NCBI GenBank assembly: GCA_037444625.1
Contig: JBBIMA010000004.1
Coordinates: 1-64,000, forward strand
Direction: 5' to 3'
DNA from: DTHT01 sp037444625
GTDB taxonomy: Bacteria > Acidobacteriota > Terriglobia > Bryobacterales > Bryobacteraceae
Length of the DNA stretch: 64,000 bases
Shown here: positions 16,847 to 25,623 of the stretch, piece after piece
Layout: each line of letters opens with the position of its first letter
How positions within the stretch are numbered: position 1 is the first letter of the stretch
The notes under the pieces: model-generated
Database searches by the model: none
The model's input: only the letters and a program-made list of their open reading frames with translations
Told to the model about the DNA's origin: nothing
Translations under genes and position numbers: made by a program

Positions 16847-19800
16847 TCACCACCGGATAGCCAGGGTGATGTTCTGGAGGGGCTGGCCGCCGCCCGAGGC
16901 GGTGGTGCCTTCGTTGCCGGTGGAGGGCAGAATCGTGCCGAAGATGCCGGGGTTGGTGAAATTGACGCTGGTGTCCGGGGGCCCCAGGTTGTACCACTTG
17001 AAAGGATTCTGGAAGTCGTAGCGGAACTGGATGCGGAGGCGCTCCCGGATCTTCCACTCCTTGGAGGCGGAGAACTCGTGGTCAATGAAGCGCTGGCGGT
17101 CCATGGTGTTGCGTCCCACGTTGCCGAAGGCGTAGGGGGCGGGGTAGCGGAAGTAATCCATCGAGACGATCATCTTGTTCTGGTTGGCGCGGGTCCAGCG
17201 GTCGCCGCCCAGATCGGCCCAGCCGTCGCGCAGGTGGGCTCGCTGTCCGGTGCTGTCGGGCCGGCCGGTGCGGTAGGCCACGAGGCTGGCGGGCATATAG
17301 CGGTAGGGGCTGCCGCCGTAGCCGAAGGTGAGCGGAGCGCCGCCGGCGATGCGATAGATGAACACCATGTCGAAACCGCCGAAGATTGCGTCCCAGAGGC
17401 CGCCGCGGTTCAGCCAGCGGCGGCCCCGGCCGAAAGGCAGTTCGTAGTTCATGCTGCCGGTGTACTGGTGGGTGCGGTCGAAGCTGCTCCGGCCGCGATC
17501 CAGGTTGCGGGGAATGAGTCGGTTGGAGCTGCTGCTGTCGAGGGCCTTGGAATAGGTGTAGTAGGTCAGGAAGGAAATCCCGCGTGAATAGCGTTTCTCC
17601 AGCTTCACGGTGCCGGCGTGGTAGACGGAATTGGCGCCGTTGGTCAGGAAGTTGATCGTGCCGAAGTTGGGGAAAGGACGGTAAGCCTGGGGATTGCCTT
17701 CCATCTTGCTGAACTCGGCCGGGTTAGCCTGGCGGATGCTCCAAGCCCAGTCGTAAGGCACGTGATTGATCTGCATGGATTCGAAGCCGCTGACGCCGCG
17801 GTTGCCGATGTAGGTGAGCTCGAGCAGGTAGTTGCCGCTGAAGTTGTACTGGAGGTTCAGGTTCCAGTTCATCACGTAGGGGCTCTTGCGATGGGGATCC
17901 ACCCAGCTTGCGGTCCGGCTACCGTAATTGGTTCCCAGGAAGGGAATGGTTCCGTCCGGGCGGATCTGCGGCCAGGGCAAGGGCAGGGAGGGCCCGGCGC
18001 TCAACTGGAAGCGGGGCCGGTAATCGCCCGAGGGTGTATCAATGCGGGCGGTAATGGAGCCGTACTCCTCGGTGGGGGGGACGGGCAAGCGTTCGTCCAC
18101 GGCGGCCAAGGCGAAGCCCGCCCGGACCACCAGCTTGCCGCGGGGCTGCCAGGCCAGCCCCAAGCGGGGCTGGAAGTTGTTCCAGTCCTTGTTATGCAAG
18201 ACCTTGGGGTGGGTGATGACACCGCGGGCGCCGGCCACGACGTTGTCGGGCGCATCGGGATCGAAGCTGGACTGCTGGCCGTACTTATTGTTCATGACAC
18301 TCTGGACCTGCCAGCGGAGGCCCAGATTGAGGGTCAGGCTGGGCAGCAGCTTCCAGTCGTCCTGAAAATAGAGGCCGTGGATCCAATTGCGCGGCAGGCT
18401 GCTCAGGAGGTTGACGGTGAAGGCGGCCGAGCTGACCGCTCCGGTGAGCAGCCGGGTGAGGTCGTTGCCGCCGGTATTGGGGATGGCGGCGCCGTTGGTG
18501 TAAATGCCGTTGGTGCCGGCTAGAGTGAAGACGCCGGCGTTGTTGGTGATGGTGTAGTTGTTGCGGCGGATGCGCAACAGGTCGTAGCCGGTCTTGAAGG
18601 CGTGCCTGCCGTAAAGCTTGCTGACGTCCTGGCGGAAGTTGAAATGTTCCTGGACATCCACGGCGGGGTTGGCCACGTAGGGCACGCCGGTAATCTGGGG
18701 CATGCTGCCCGCCTCGACGTTGGGGATGCCGAACTGCCGGGCCCAATCCTTGCCGTAGGCGGGCGAGGGGGTATCGGCCTTGTAGCGGAAGTAGGTGAGC
18801 CGTGACTCGCTGATCAGGGTGGGGCTGACGGTGTGGGTCAGGCCGAGGCCGGTGGTGGTCCAGCCGTTCTTGGTGGCCCGGAGGGTGGCGTCGAAGGCGG
18901 GGTTGAGGATGCTGAGGTCGGGCAGGCGCTCCCAGCGGTTGTTGAAGCTATAGTTATAGAACATCCGCAAGCCGGGGGTGAACTGGTGGTCCATGCGCAG
19001 CGAATAGTTGTTCCAGAAGACTTTCTTGTAGGGCATGGCCATGAAGTTGTCCACGTAGCCGGTGGGGGTGGCCGTGCCCCGGCGATTGGGTTGGACCCAG
19101 ATGTTTTGCGCCAGGATGTTGCGCGCGGCCGGATCCCAGGAGCTCTTGGGAATGATGTTGCCGGGGAAGGGATCCCGGTACCAGAGGCCGCCGGTCAGGC
19201 GGGTGGTGCGAGGGTCGTAAATCGGGTAGGGGGCGACGCCCGAGCCGGCGTAACTGAAGTCGCCGTTGAGTTCCTCGGGCGTGGGGACGGTGTAGATGCG
19301 CTGCTGCGATTGCTTCTCGATGAGCTTCTGCCAGGCGAACAGGAAGAAGGTCCGGTTGCGCCCGTCGTAGAGCTTGGGCAGGAAGACCGGCCCGCTGAGG
19401 TTGGCGTCCGGCTGCATGAACAACAGGGTGCTGTTGACCTGCTTGAAGGTCTCCAGTTGGAAGAACCGGCGGTGCTGCATGGGGCTGGTGCGGGCCAGCG
19501 TGGAAAGCAGGCCGTGGAATTCATTGGTGCCGGTCTTTTTGACCACTACGATCGCCCCGCCGGCCGCGTGGCCGTATTCGGCGGGCAGGGCGGTGGTGAG
19601 CACCTTGATTTCCTCGATCGTGTTCTGGATGGTGTCGGTGGTGTTGCCGCCGGTGGGCTGGACGCCGTACATGCCGTCCTCAAACAAGCCGATGCGGTCC
19701 GAGCTGTTACCGCTGATCTGGAAGCCGGAGAGCGAGCCGCCCCAGCCGAAGCCGGCCACGTTGATGCCGGGCGTAAGGTAGAGGATGGAGCGCACGTGGC

Positions 19801-20245
19801 GCTGGTAGAGGGGCATGCGATAGAAGTAGTCGCCCTTGACGAGGGTTCCCGTCGAGGAGGTTTCGGTCTCCAGCAAGGGCACGGCGGCGGAGACCTCCAC
19901 GATATCGGTCAGGGTGCCGATTTCCAGGGCGGCGTTGACCGGAACGGTGGCGCCGACGCTGAGGGTGATGTGATCGCGCTGGAAACGCTTGAAGCCCGGG
20001 GCGGTGATGGTGACGCGGTAGGTCCCGGGACGCAGGAAAGGCACACGGTACATCCCTTCCGAGTTGGTCTGGGTGGCGGCGCTGATGCCGGTAGCCACGT
20101 TGGTCACCTGCACCTGCGCGCCCACCACCACGGCTCCGGTGGGATCGGTTACGGTCCCGCTCAAGGTAGCGGTATCCTGCCCGGACAAGGGAAACGCGAA
20201 AAGGCAGAGCCAGGGGAGAATCCCGGCGAGAAACCTGCTGGGCAT
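16847..20245 (-). CDS. TonB-dependent receptor, Oar-like, with carboxypeptidase regulatory-like domain
   Basis: A 1132-residue outer-membrane protein. After a signal peptide (to about residue 22) comes the carboxypeptidase-regulatory/CNA-B-like domain (TATLSGTVTDPTGAVVVGA, YRVPFLRPGTYRVTITAPGFK), then a plug (EIKVLTTALPAEYGHAAGGAIVVV) and a long barrel typical of Acidobacteriota receptors (YFQDDWKLLPSLTLNLGLRW, YELPFGRGRRW, FSASKEWKIRERLRIQFRYD). Such receptors import glycans, peptides or chelates by TonB energy; the ligand is unknown. Start ATG 20245 has GGAGG 8 nt upstream. The leader is long and structured behind a good promoter. Confidence 0.9.
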   Translation of the reverse strand: MPSRFLAGILPWLCLFAFPLSGQDTATLSGTVTDPTGAVVVGAQVQVTNVATGISAATQTNSEGMYRVPFLRPGTYRVTITAPGFKRFQRDHITLSVGATVPVNAALEIGTLTDIVEVSAAVPLLETETSSTGTLVKGDYFYRMPLYQRHVRSILYLTPGINVAGFGWGGSLSGFQISGNSSDRIGLFEDGMYGVQPTGGNTTDTIQNTIEEIKVLTTALPAEYGHAAGGAIVVVKKTGTNEFHGLLSTLARTSPMQHRRFFQLETFKQVNSTLLFMQPDANLSGPVFLPKLYDGRNRTFFLFAWQKLIEKQSQQRIYTVPTPEELNGDFSYAGSGVAPYPIYDPRTTRLTGGLWYRDPFPGNIIPKSSWDPAARNILAQNIWVQPNRRGTATPTGYVDNFMAMPYKKVFWNNYSLRMDHQFTPGLRMFYNYSFNNRWERLPDLSILNPAFDATLRATKNGWTTTGLGLTHTVSPTLISESRLTYFRYKADTPSPAYGKDWARQFGIPNVEAGSMPQITGVPYVANPAVDVQEHFNFRQDVSKLYGRHAFKTGYDLLRIRRNNYTITNNAGVFTLAGTNGIYTNGAAIPNTGGNDLTRLLTGAVSSAAFTVNLLSSLPRNWIHGLYFQDDWKLLPSLTLNLGLRWQVQSVMNNKYGQQSSFDPDAPDNVVAGARGVITHPKVLHNKDWNNFQPRLGLAWQPRGKLVVRAGFALAAVDERLPVPPTEEYGSITARIDTPSGDYRPRFQLSAGPSLPLPWPQIRPDGTIPFLGTNYGSRTASWVDPHRKSPYVMNWNLNLQYNFSGNYLLELTYIGNRGVSGFESMQINHVPYDWAWSIRQANPAEFSKMEGNPQAYRPFPNFGTINFLTNGANSVYHAGTVKLEKRYSRGISFLTYYTYSKALDSSSSNRLIPRNLDRGRSSFDRTHQYTGSMNYELPFGRGRRWLNRGGLWDAIFGGFDMVFIYRIAGGAPLTFGYGGSPYRYMPASLVAYRTGRPDSTGQRAHLRDGWADLGGDRWTRANQNKMIVSMDYFRYPAPYAFGNVGRNTMDRQRFIDHEFSASKEWKIRERLRIQFRYDFQNPFKWYNLGPPDTSVNFTNPGIFGTILPSTGNEGTTASGGGQPLQNITLAIRW

Positions 20246-20279
20246 GAGATTGCCCTCCGCTCGGGCCCGGCAGCGAGCC

Positions 20280-20336
20280 GCCTCGGCGAAGCCGAGGCCT
20301 GCGGCCCGCCGTCACACCCGGCAACGGCTCGTTGCC
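20280..20336 (-). promoter_or_regulatory. Structured 5' leader of the TonB receptor mRNA
   Basis: The ~170-nt leader holds two perfect hairpins: GCCTCGGC/GCCGAGGC at 20280-20298 with a GAA loop (plus-strand reading), and GGCAACG/CGTTGCC at 20320-20336 with a 3-nt loop. A long-range pairing of 20271-20280 with 20325-20334, one G-U-type mismatch, would compete with the second hairpin. No known riboswitch motif matches. Confidence 0.45.
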
Positions 20337-20419
20337 TCGCCTGCGGCGCCCGCTCCGGACCGGCTTGCCTCACAACCGGGTGAGTTGGCGGCGGACCTTC
20401 CCTTTCAACCCGCGGGGAT

Positions 20420-20451
20420 ATTGTATATCGCCCGGCCCGCCTGCACGTCAA
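20420..20451 (-). promoter_or_regulatory. Sigma-70 promoter for the TonB receptor
   Basis: Read on the minus strand, TTGACG (20451-20446) and TATACAAT (20427-20420) are separated by 18 bp. It is one of the best promoter matches in the window and sits about 175 bp upstream of the receptor start. Confidence 0.6.
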
Positions 20452-20483
20452 GGGTGCCGCGGACTTGCCCCCGGCGGGATCCT

Positions 20484-20951
20484 TCAGTAGGGCACCTTGT
20501 CCGGCTTCTGCTCCCAGTGCCGGAACACGGGCAGGGCATGCTCGCGCATGATCTGGATCAGGGGGATGCGGCGCTGCTCCGGCGGGCGCTCGAACTCCCG
20601 GTAAATCAGGGCGTCGTCGAAGCCGATGCCGGCCGCGTCGTGGCGGGTGAGGGCGTAGTAGACCCGCGCCGGGCGGGCCCAATAGATCGCGCCCAGACAC
20701 ATGGGGCAGGGCTCGCAGGTGGCGTAGAGATCGCAGCCGGTCAACCGGAAACTGCCCAGCACGCGGCAGGCCTCCCGGATGGCCACGATCTCGGCGTGGG
20801 CGGTAGGATCGTTGGTCGAGGTCACCAGGTTGACGCCCGCGGCGAGGATGCGCCGGTCGCGCACCACGACAGCGGCGAAAGGGCCGCCCCGGCCGGCGCG
20901 CACGTTCTCCAGCGCCAGCTCGATGGCCCGAGCCATGAAGGGATCGGTCAC
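20484..20951 (-). CDS. guaD: Guanine deaminase (cytidine-deaminase-fold)
   Basis: The 155-residue protein is a zinc deaminase with the two motifs PTAHAEIVAI (His and catalytic Glu) and CEPCPMCLGAIYWARP. The segments VTSTNDPTAHAE, IYWARP, GFDDALIYREFERPPEQRRIP match bacterial GuaD, which converts guanine to xanthine, better than tRNA adenosine deaminase TadA. The GTG at 20951 overlaps the TGA of the preceding gene (GTGA), which is why it was chosen over the ATG at 20936; translation is probably coupled to the upstream fusion protein. Confidence 0.8.
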   Translation of the reverse strand: MTDPFMARAIELALENVRAGRGGPFAAVVVRDRRILAAGVNLVTSTNDPTAHAEIVAIREACRVLGSFRLTGCDLYATCEPCPMCLGAIYWARPARVYYALTRHDAAGIGFDDALIYREFERPPEQRRIPLIQIMREHALPVFRHWEQKPDKVPY

Positions 20952-23299
20952 GGCTGCCACTCGAAGTAGGAGGCGTAGCCGGCGCCCATGTTGCGCGCCA
21001 TCCAGAGGCGGTATTCGCGGGAGGCGGTGCGGGTCGTCTCCCGCCGGTTGAGGGGCTGAATGTTGGAGAACACCAGGACCGCGGCCGCACCCTCCGGGGT
21101 GCGGCCGAAGCAGACCACCTCGTCGCGGTAGTCGCCCGCCAGGTCGGCCGTCATCGGGCAGGAGCCGCCGCCGGGATTGGGCGCCGGGACCTCCAGCGGA
21201 ACCACTCCCCGGCCGTCGAACCGTCCGAGTTGCCGGCCGTCGCCCCTCATCAGATCGCGCACCGCGCCTCCGGTCCAATTCACCGGGCGCCAGCCGGGCG
21301 GGAAAGGATTCAGCAGAATCTTGCCCTGAGCGGAGAACAGCACCTGGTCCTTGGCTTCGTGGCCGTCGCGGTTGGCCAGCAGCTCCAGGCCGGGCGAGCC
21401 TTCCCAAATATCGGAGGCCCAGCCCAAGTGTCCGTGCGTCCAGCGCGGATCATCTTCGCGGTTGACCTTCCAAATGAGCTTGCCGAGGGAGGCGTCGGCC
21501 AGATAGACGCCGGCGTGGGTCGAGCTCTCGACCACGTAGTAGACCTGGCGGCTCTTCAGGCCGGGCAGGATGTGCTTGACGGCCACGATGTCGGGATGGC
21601 CGCGGTAGAGCGCCCAGCGCAGCTTGCCGTCGGGGTTGAGCAGCATGGTGCCGTTGAAGACCTCGTCCCGCCCGTCGCCGTCCACGTCGGCCACGTCAAT
21701 GTGGTGGGAGCCGCTGCCGTTGGTTTCCGCGAAGCTGGAGAAGCTCCAGAGCTTTTCCAGCCGGGCGTCGTAGGCGTCCAGGATTTCGTTCTCGTAGAGT
21801 CCGGTTTGGGTGATGATGGCCGGCGTCTTGCCGTCCAAGTAGGCGATCGCCATGTGGATGCGCGTCGAGGAACGGGAGAAGTCCGAGACCATCGGGGTCC
21901 AGGGCGTCTTGCGGCGCAGGCGGCCGCTCATGCCGTCCAGCACCGCCAGGTAGGTCCGGTCGCCCTCCTCCAGGCGGCAGACGACCTCGGCCTTGCCGTC
22001 TTCATCCAGATCCCAGAGCAGGACGGGGACGTTGTTGGCGTTGCCGAAGCAGTGCTCGTGGCGCACCAGCGGGCGGCGCCACAAGCTGCGCCCGTAGCTG
22101 GTGAAGGCCTCCAGCTCGACCGCAACGCCGGGGTCGCGCGACATCTCGCGGATGCCGTTGTCCAGGCGCAGGACGGCGTCCAGGATGCCGTCGCCGTCCA
22201 GATCGCCGAAGATCGGCAGGAAGCCGCCTTGCTGCACGGTGGGCTGGAAGACGGCGATCAAGCCGCTACGAGGCTGGGAGGGATCCACGGCGGCCCATTC
22301 CGAAGGCGGGCCCTCGCGGCCGCCCTCCAGAACTGCACGCACGCGGTAGTACAGGCGGGGGGCGGCGGGCGGCCGCGGATCCAGGAAGTTGGTCGAATCG
22401 CGCACGGGCTGGGCGGTGACGCGTTCCCCGGCCACGTCGCGCCGCGTGGAGCGATAGACATGGAAGGCGACCCCGGGCGCATCCTGAGCCAGAAGCTGCC
22501 AGCCCAGATAGACCGCTCCTTCGCCGGCGGGCTGCGCGATGAGCCGGCGCGGCTGCCGCTCGAAGTGCGTCGCCCCGGCGGGCTGGCGCACCAGGCGGAA
22601 GCCCAGATCGGGATGGCGGATGCCGGCCGAAGCGCCGCCGCGCACGCCGCAGCGCAAGTAATATTCGCCCCGCGCCCAGGAGCCGCCGGCAATGCCGCCT
22701 TCTTCGCTCTCGGGCGCCTCGATGCGGTACTTGAAGCGCGCGATGGCCGGATCGGGGTAGCTGTCCACCATCTGCCAGACGTTGCCCGCCATGTCGTAAA
22801 GGCCCCAGGGATTGGGCGGGTAGCTCTTGACAGGGTTCAGGTACCGCCGCCACTCGGCGAAGCTGCGTTCGGCCCGGGCGTCGTAATTGGCGCGTCCCTC
22901 CGGGCTCTGATCGCCCCAGGGATAGCGGGCCTGGGGCGAGCCGGCGCGGGCGGCGTACTCGAATTCGGCGGCCGTAGGCAGGCGGTAGAGGCGCCCCTGC
23001 TTGCGCGAGAGCCAGCGGGCGTAAGCCCAGGCGTCGGTGCGGTTCACGAAGATGACCGGATGGTTCTCCAGGCCGGCGGGGATGCGGCCGTTCTCCCAGT
23101 GCAGCGGGGCTGGATAGCCGGCCTCCTCCACAAAGAGCTTGTACTCGGCGTTGGTGACCGGGTGAACGGCCATCTCGAAATCGTCCACGCGCAACATAGG
23201 TTGGCCCGGGCGGAGCAACCCGCCGCGAATCAAGACGTAGTCCGCCGGGGCCGCGCCGGCGGCGAAGGCCAACAGCAATACCGGGACGCGCATCGCCAT
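20948..23299 (-). CDS. SUMF1-domain / PL11-like rhamnogalacturonan lyase-type fusion protein
   Basis: A 783-residue secreted protein (signal peptide to about residue 20). Residues ~20-240 are a formylglycine-generating-enzyme-like (SUMF1) domain: FEMAVHPVTNAEYKLF, LPTAAEFEYAARAG, GLYDMAGNVWQMV, GGIAGGSWARGEYYLRCG. Residues ~250-345 resemble a fibronectin-type linker. The rest resembles the PL11 propeller, with calcium-binding repeats DLDGDGILDAV, DLDEDGKAEVV, DVDGDGRDEV and the ending ADLAGDYRDEVVC. The SUMF1 part has only one of the two FGE cysteines, so it is unlikely to be a real sulfatase-activating enzyme. A role in pectin or other glycan breakdown is inferred. Confidence 0.75.
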   Translation of the reverse strand: MAMRVPVLLLAFAAGAAPADYVLIRGGLLRPGQPMLRVDDFEMAVHPVTNAEYKLFVEEAGYPAPLHWENGRIPAGLENHPVIFVNRTDAWAYARWLSRKQGRLYRLPTAAEFEYAARAGSPQARYPWGDQSPEGRANYDARAERSFAEWRRYLNPVKSYPPNPWGLYDMAGNVWQMVDSYPDPAIARFKYRIEAPESEEGGIAGGSWARGEYYLRCGVRGGASAGIRHPDLGFRLVRQPAGATHFERQPRRLIAQPAGEGAVYLGWQLLAQDAPGVAFHVYRSTRRDVAGERVTAQPVRDSTNFLDPRPPAAPRLYYRVRAVLEGGREGPPSEWAAVDPSQPRSGLIAVFQPTVQQGGFLPIFGDLDGDGILDAVLRLDNGIREMSRDPGVAVELEAFTSYGRSLWRRPLVRHEHCFGNANNVPVLLWDLDEDGKAEVVCRLEEGDRTYLAVLDGMSGRLRRKTPWTPMVSDFSRSSTRIHMAIAYLDGKTPAIITQTGLYENEILDAYDARLEKLWSFSSFAETNGSGSHHIDVADVDGDGRDEVFNGTMLLNPDGKLRWALYRGHPDIVAVKHILPGLKSRQVYYVVESSTHAGVYLADASLGKLIWKVNREDDPRWTHGHLGWASDIWEGSPGLELLANRDGHEAKDQVLFSAQGKILLNPFPPGWRPVNWTGGAVRDLMRGDGRQLGRFDGRGVVPLEVPAPNPGGGSCPMTADLAGDYRDEVVCFGRTPEGAAAVLVFSNIQPLNRRETTRTASREYRLWMARNMGAGYASYFEWQP

Positions 23300-23312
23300 C
23301 CTCCGTCTGCTG

Positions 23313-23318
23313 ATTGTA
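23313..23318 (-). promoter_or_regulatory. -10 element upstream of the SUMF1/PL11-like gene
   Basis: TACAAT on the minus strand lies about 14 bp upstream of the start codon at 23299, with no convincing -35 element. It implies a very short leader. Confidence 0.3.
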
Positions 23319-23358
23319 GACCGAAGGCGCCGCCGGGCGCGGGCAGGCGAGCGTCTCC

Positions 23359-24255
23359 TTAGGCTTTGGGGTGGGCTTTGTCGTAGACGCGCAGCAGATC
23401 GGTGAGGGAGACCTGGGTGTACTTCTGGGTGGTGGAGAGGCGGGCATGCCCGAGCAGCTCCTGGATGGCGCGCAGATCGGCGCCGTCGGCCAGCAGGTGG
23501 GTGGCGAAGGCGTGCCGCAACAGGTGGGGGTGTAGGGAGGAATCCCCGTCCAGCCAGGCGGCGTAGAACTTCACGATGCGGCGCACGCTGCGATCGGTGA
23601 GCCGCCTGCCCGCCCGGTTGACCAGCAAGGCGCGCTCGCCGGGAGCGGCCGCGCGGGCCCCCAGATACTTCTCCAGGGCGGCGGCCGCCGGCCGGCCGAA
23701 AGGAACCAGACGCTCCTTGCGGCCCTTGCCGCGGACGCGCAGCCAGTGCTCGCCGCGGTCCAGGTCGTCGAGGTTAAGGCCCACCAGCTCGCTGACGCGC
23801 AGGCCGGAGCCGTAGAGCAGCTCGAAGATGAGGCGGTCGCGAGCGGGGAAGGGGCGCTCGGGGGGCGACGCGCCCACGCGGTCAATGAGGCGGTTGGCGC
23901 GCTCCGGGCTGGGAGGGCTGGGCAGGCTCTTGGGAGCCCGGGGCGTGCGAAGCAGGCCCGCCAGGTTGGCCTCCGCCAGACCCTGCCGGACGAGGAAGTG
24001 GAAAAAGGTGCGCAGGGCGGCCAGCTTGCGGCGCAAGGTGAGGGGGCTGAGGCGGCGGGCGTAGAGATGAGCGAGCCACTCCCGCAGGGCCAGAAGGTCC
24101 AGCGCTGAGGGTTCGGGGGGAGGCAGGCCGTGAGGGGAGAAGTATCGGAGGAACTGGCGCAAGTCGGCGGCGTAGGCGCGCAGGGTGTGGGGGGAGAGAT
24201 TGCGGCGGCGGAGTTCTTCCAGGAAGCGCTCGAGCTGGCGTTCAAGCTCGCTCAT
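23359..24255 (-). CDS. xerC: Tyrosine recombinase XerC/XerD type
   Basis: The 298-residue protein has the SAM-like N-terminal core-binding domain (FLEELRRRNLSPHTLRAYAADLRQFL) and a catalytic domain with the Arg in LLYGSGLRVSELVGL, HLLRHAFATHLL, the second histidine in LLGHARLSTTQKYTQ and the nucleophilic Tyr in that last motif. It is full length for a Xer recombinase that resolves chromosome dimers at dif. Its start overlaps the trmFO stop by 14 bp on the same strand, the trmFO-xerC order also found in Firmicutes, which supports the housekeeping role over a phage integrase. Confidence 0.88.
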   Translation of the reverse strand: MSELERQLERFLEELRRRNLSPHTLRAYAADLRQFLRYFSPHGLPPPEPSALDLLALREWLAHLYARRLSPLTLRRKLAALRTFFHFLVRQGLAEANLAGLLRTPRAPKSLPSPPSPERANRLIDRVGASPPERPFPARDRLIFELLYGSGLRVSELVGLNLDDLDRGEHWLRVRGKGRKERLVPFGRPAAAALEKYLGARAAAPGERALLVNRAGRRLTDRSVRRIVKFYAAWLDGDSSLHPHLLRHAFATHLLADGADLRAIQELLGHARLSTTQKYTQVSLTDLLRVYDKAHPKA

Positions 24256-25591
24256 CTTCGGCGATCCAGCGCTCCAGGGCCTGGAGGGCGCGGCGGGAGA
24301 GTTCGCGGCGGCGGGCGGCACGGTCCCGGGCCAGCTTTCGGCGCAGCGGCTCCTCCAGAGGCGGGAGCAGATCGAAGGTGATGTTGGCGGGCTGGTAGTC
24401 GGCCGGGTCGGCGCCGGCGACGTAGCGGCAGAGCGAGCCCAGGGCGGTTTCCGGGGGCGGCGGGGCGAGGGGCCGGCCGTGGGCCAGGGCGGCCGCATGG
24501 CGGCCGGCGATAAGACCGGTGGCGATGGCTTCCAGATAACCCTCCACGCCGGCGATCTGTCCTGCAAACAATATCGCCGGATTGCGTTTCAATTGCAAGC
24601 TCGCCTCCAGCAGGGCGGGCGCGTTGATGTAGGTGTTGCGGTGGATCCGCCCGAAGCGGAGGAACTCGGCGCGCTCCAGTCCGGGGATCAGGCGCAGCAC
24701 GCGCGCCTGCTCGCTGAAGCGCAGGTGGTTCTGGAAGCCCACCAGGTTGTAGCTGTCGGCCCGCAAGTTCTCCCGGCGGAGCTGCACCACCGCCCAGGGC
24801 CGCCGCCCGGTGCGGGGATCCACCAGCCCGGCGGGCTTCATCGGTCCGAAACGCAGCGCGTCGCGCCCCCGCCGGGCCAGCTCCTCGATGGGCAGGCAGG
24901 CCTCGAAGTAGCGCACGTCGTCCTCGGGGATGTGGGGGGAGACGGTCTCGGCGGCCAGCAAGGCGTCCACGAAGCGCTCGTACTGCGGGCGGTCGAGCGG
25001 GCAGTTCAGGTAGTCCGCGCCGCCCTCGAGCGACTTGCCGTAGCGGGAGGCGGAGAAGATCTTCTGGTAATCCAGGGAATCGGCGGCAACGATGGGGCTG
25101 ATGGCGTCGTAGAAGAACAGGCGCTCGGCGCCGGTGAGGCGGGCGATTTCGGCCGCCAGCGCCTCGGAGGTCAGGGGGCCGCTGGCGATGATCACCAGGC
25201 CGTCCTCGGGGAGGCGGGTGACCTCCTGCCGGCGGATCTCGATGTTCGGGCACGCGGAGAGGGCCTGGGTCACGCGGGCGGCGAAGGCCTGGCGATCCAC
25301 CGCCAGCGCCTGTCCGGCGGGGACACGGCAGGCATCGGCCGCCTCGAGCAGCAGCGAGCCCAGCCGCCGCAACTCCTGCTTGAGCAGCCAGGGCGCAGTG
25401 TGGGGCTCCTCGCTCTTGAGTGAGTTCGAACAGACCAGCTCGGCCAGCAGACCGGTCTGATGGGCGGGCGTGGGGCGGTGGGGGCGCATTTCGTACAGGA
25501 TCACGCGCAAGCCGGCGCGCGCCGCCTGGAAGGCGGCCTCCGAGCCGGCCAGTCCGCCGCCGATGATGTGAAGCAGCGCGAGATCACCCAC
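24242..25591 (-). CDS. trmFO: Methylenetetrahydrofolate-tRNA-(uracil-5-)-methyltransferase TrmFO
   Basis: TrmFO makes m5U54 in the tRNA T-loop using methylene-tetrahydrofolate and FAD. The 449-residue product starts with the FAD loop HIIGGGLAGSEAAFQAARAG, followed by the family motifs YEMRPHRPTPAHQTG, ELVCSNSLKSEE, VDRQAFA, YINAPALLE and AGQIAGVEGYLEA. It is complete and forms an operon with xerC. Only 32 bp separate its start from the divergent sulfatase gene. Confidence 0.93.
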   Translation of the reverse strand: MGDLALLHIIGGGLAGSEAAFQAARAGLRVILYEMRPHRPTPAHQTGLLAELVCSNSLKSEEPHTAPWLLKQELRRLGSLLLEAADACRVPAGQALAVDRQAFAARVTQALSACPNIEIRRQEVTRLPEDGLVIIASGPLTSEALAAEIARLTGAERLFFYDAISPIVAADSLDYQKIFSASRYGKSLEGGADYLNCPLDRPQYERFVDALLAAETVSPHIPEDDVRYFEACLPIEELARRGRDALRFGPMKPAGLVDPRTGRRPWAVVQLRRENLRADSYNLVGFQNHLRFSEQARVLRLIPGLERAEFLRFGRIHRNTYINAPALLEASLQLKRNPAILFAGQIAGVEGYLEAIATGLIAGRHAAALAHGRPLAPPPPETALGSLCRYVAGADPADYQPANITFDLLPPLEEPLRRKLARDRAARRRELSRRALQALERWIAEDERA

Positions 25592-25623
25592 CTGAGATCC
25601 ATTCTAAAGGCGCAGGACGTATA

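Noticed and set aside
14717..17587. Open frame of 956 codons on the plus strand
   Set aside because: Antisense to selB and the TonB receptor end; low-complexity Gly/Ala/Gln translation with no domains.
20350..20385. B12-box-like motif in the TonB leader
   Set aside because: Only part of the AAGCCGG...-type box matches; the rest of a cobalamin riboswitch is not seen.
21230..23362. Open frame of 710 codons on the plus strand
   Set aside because: Antisense to the SUMF1/PL11-like gene.
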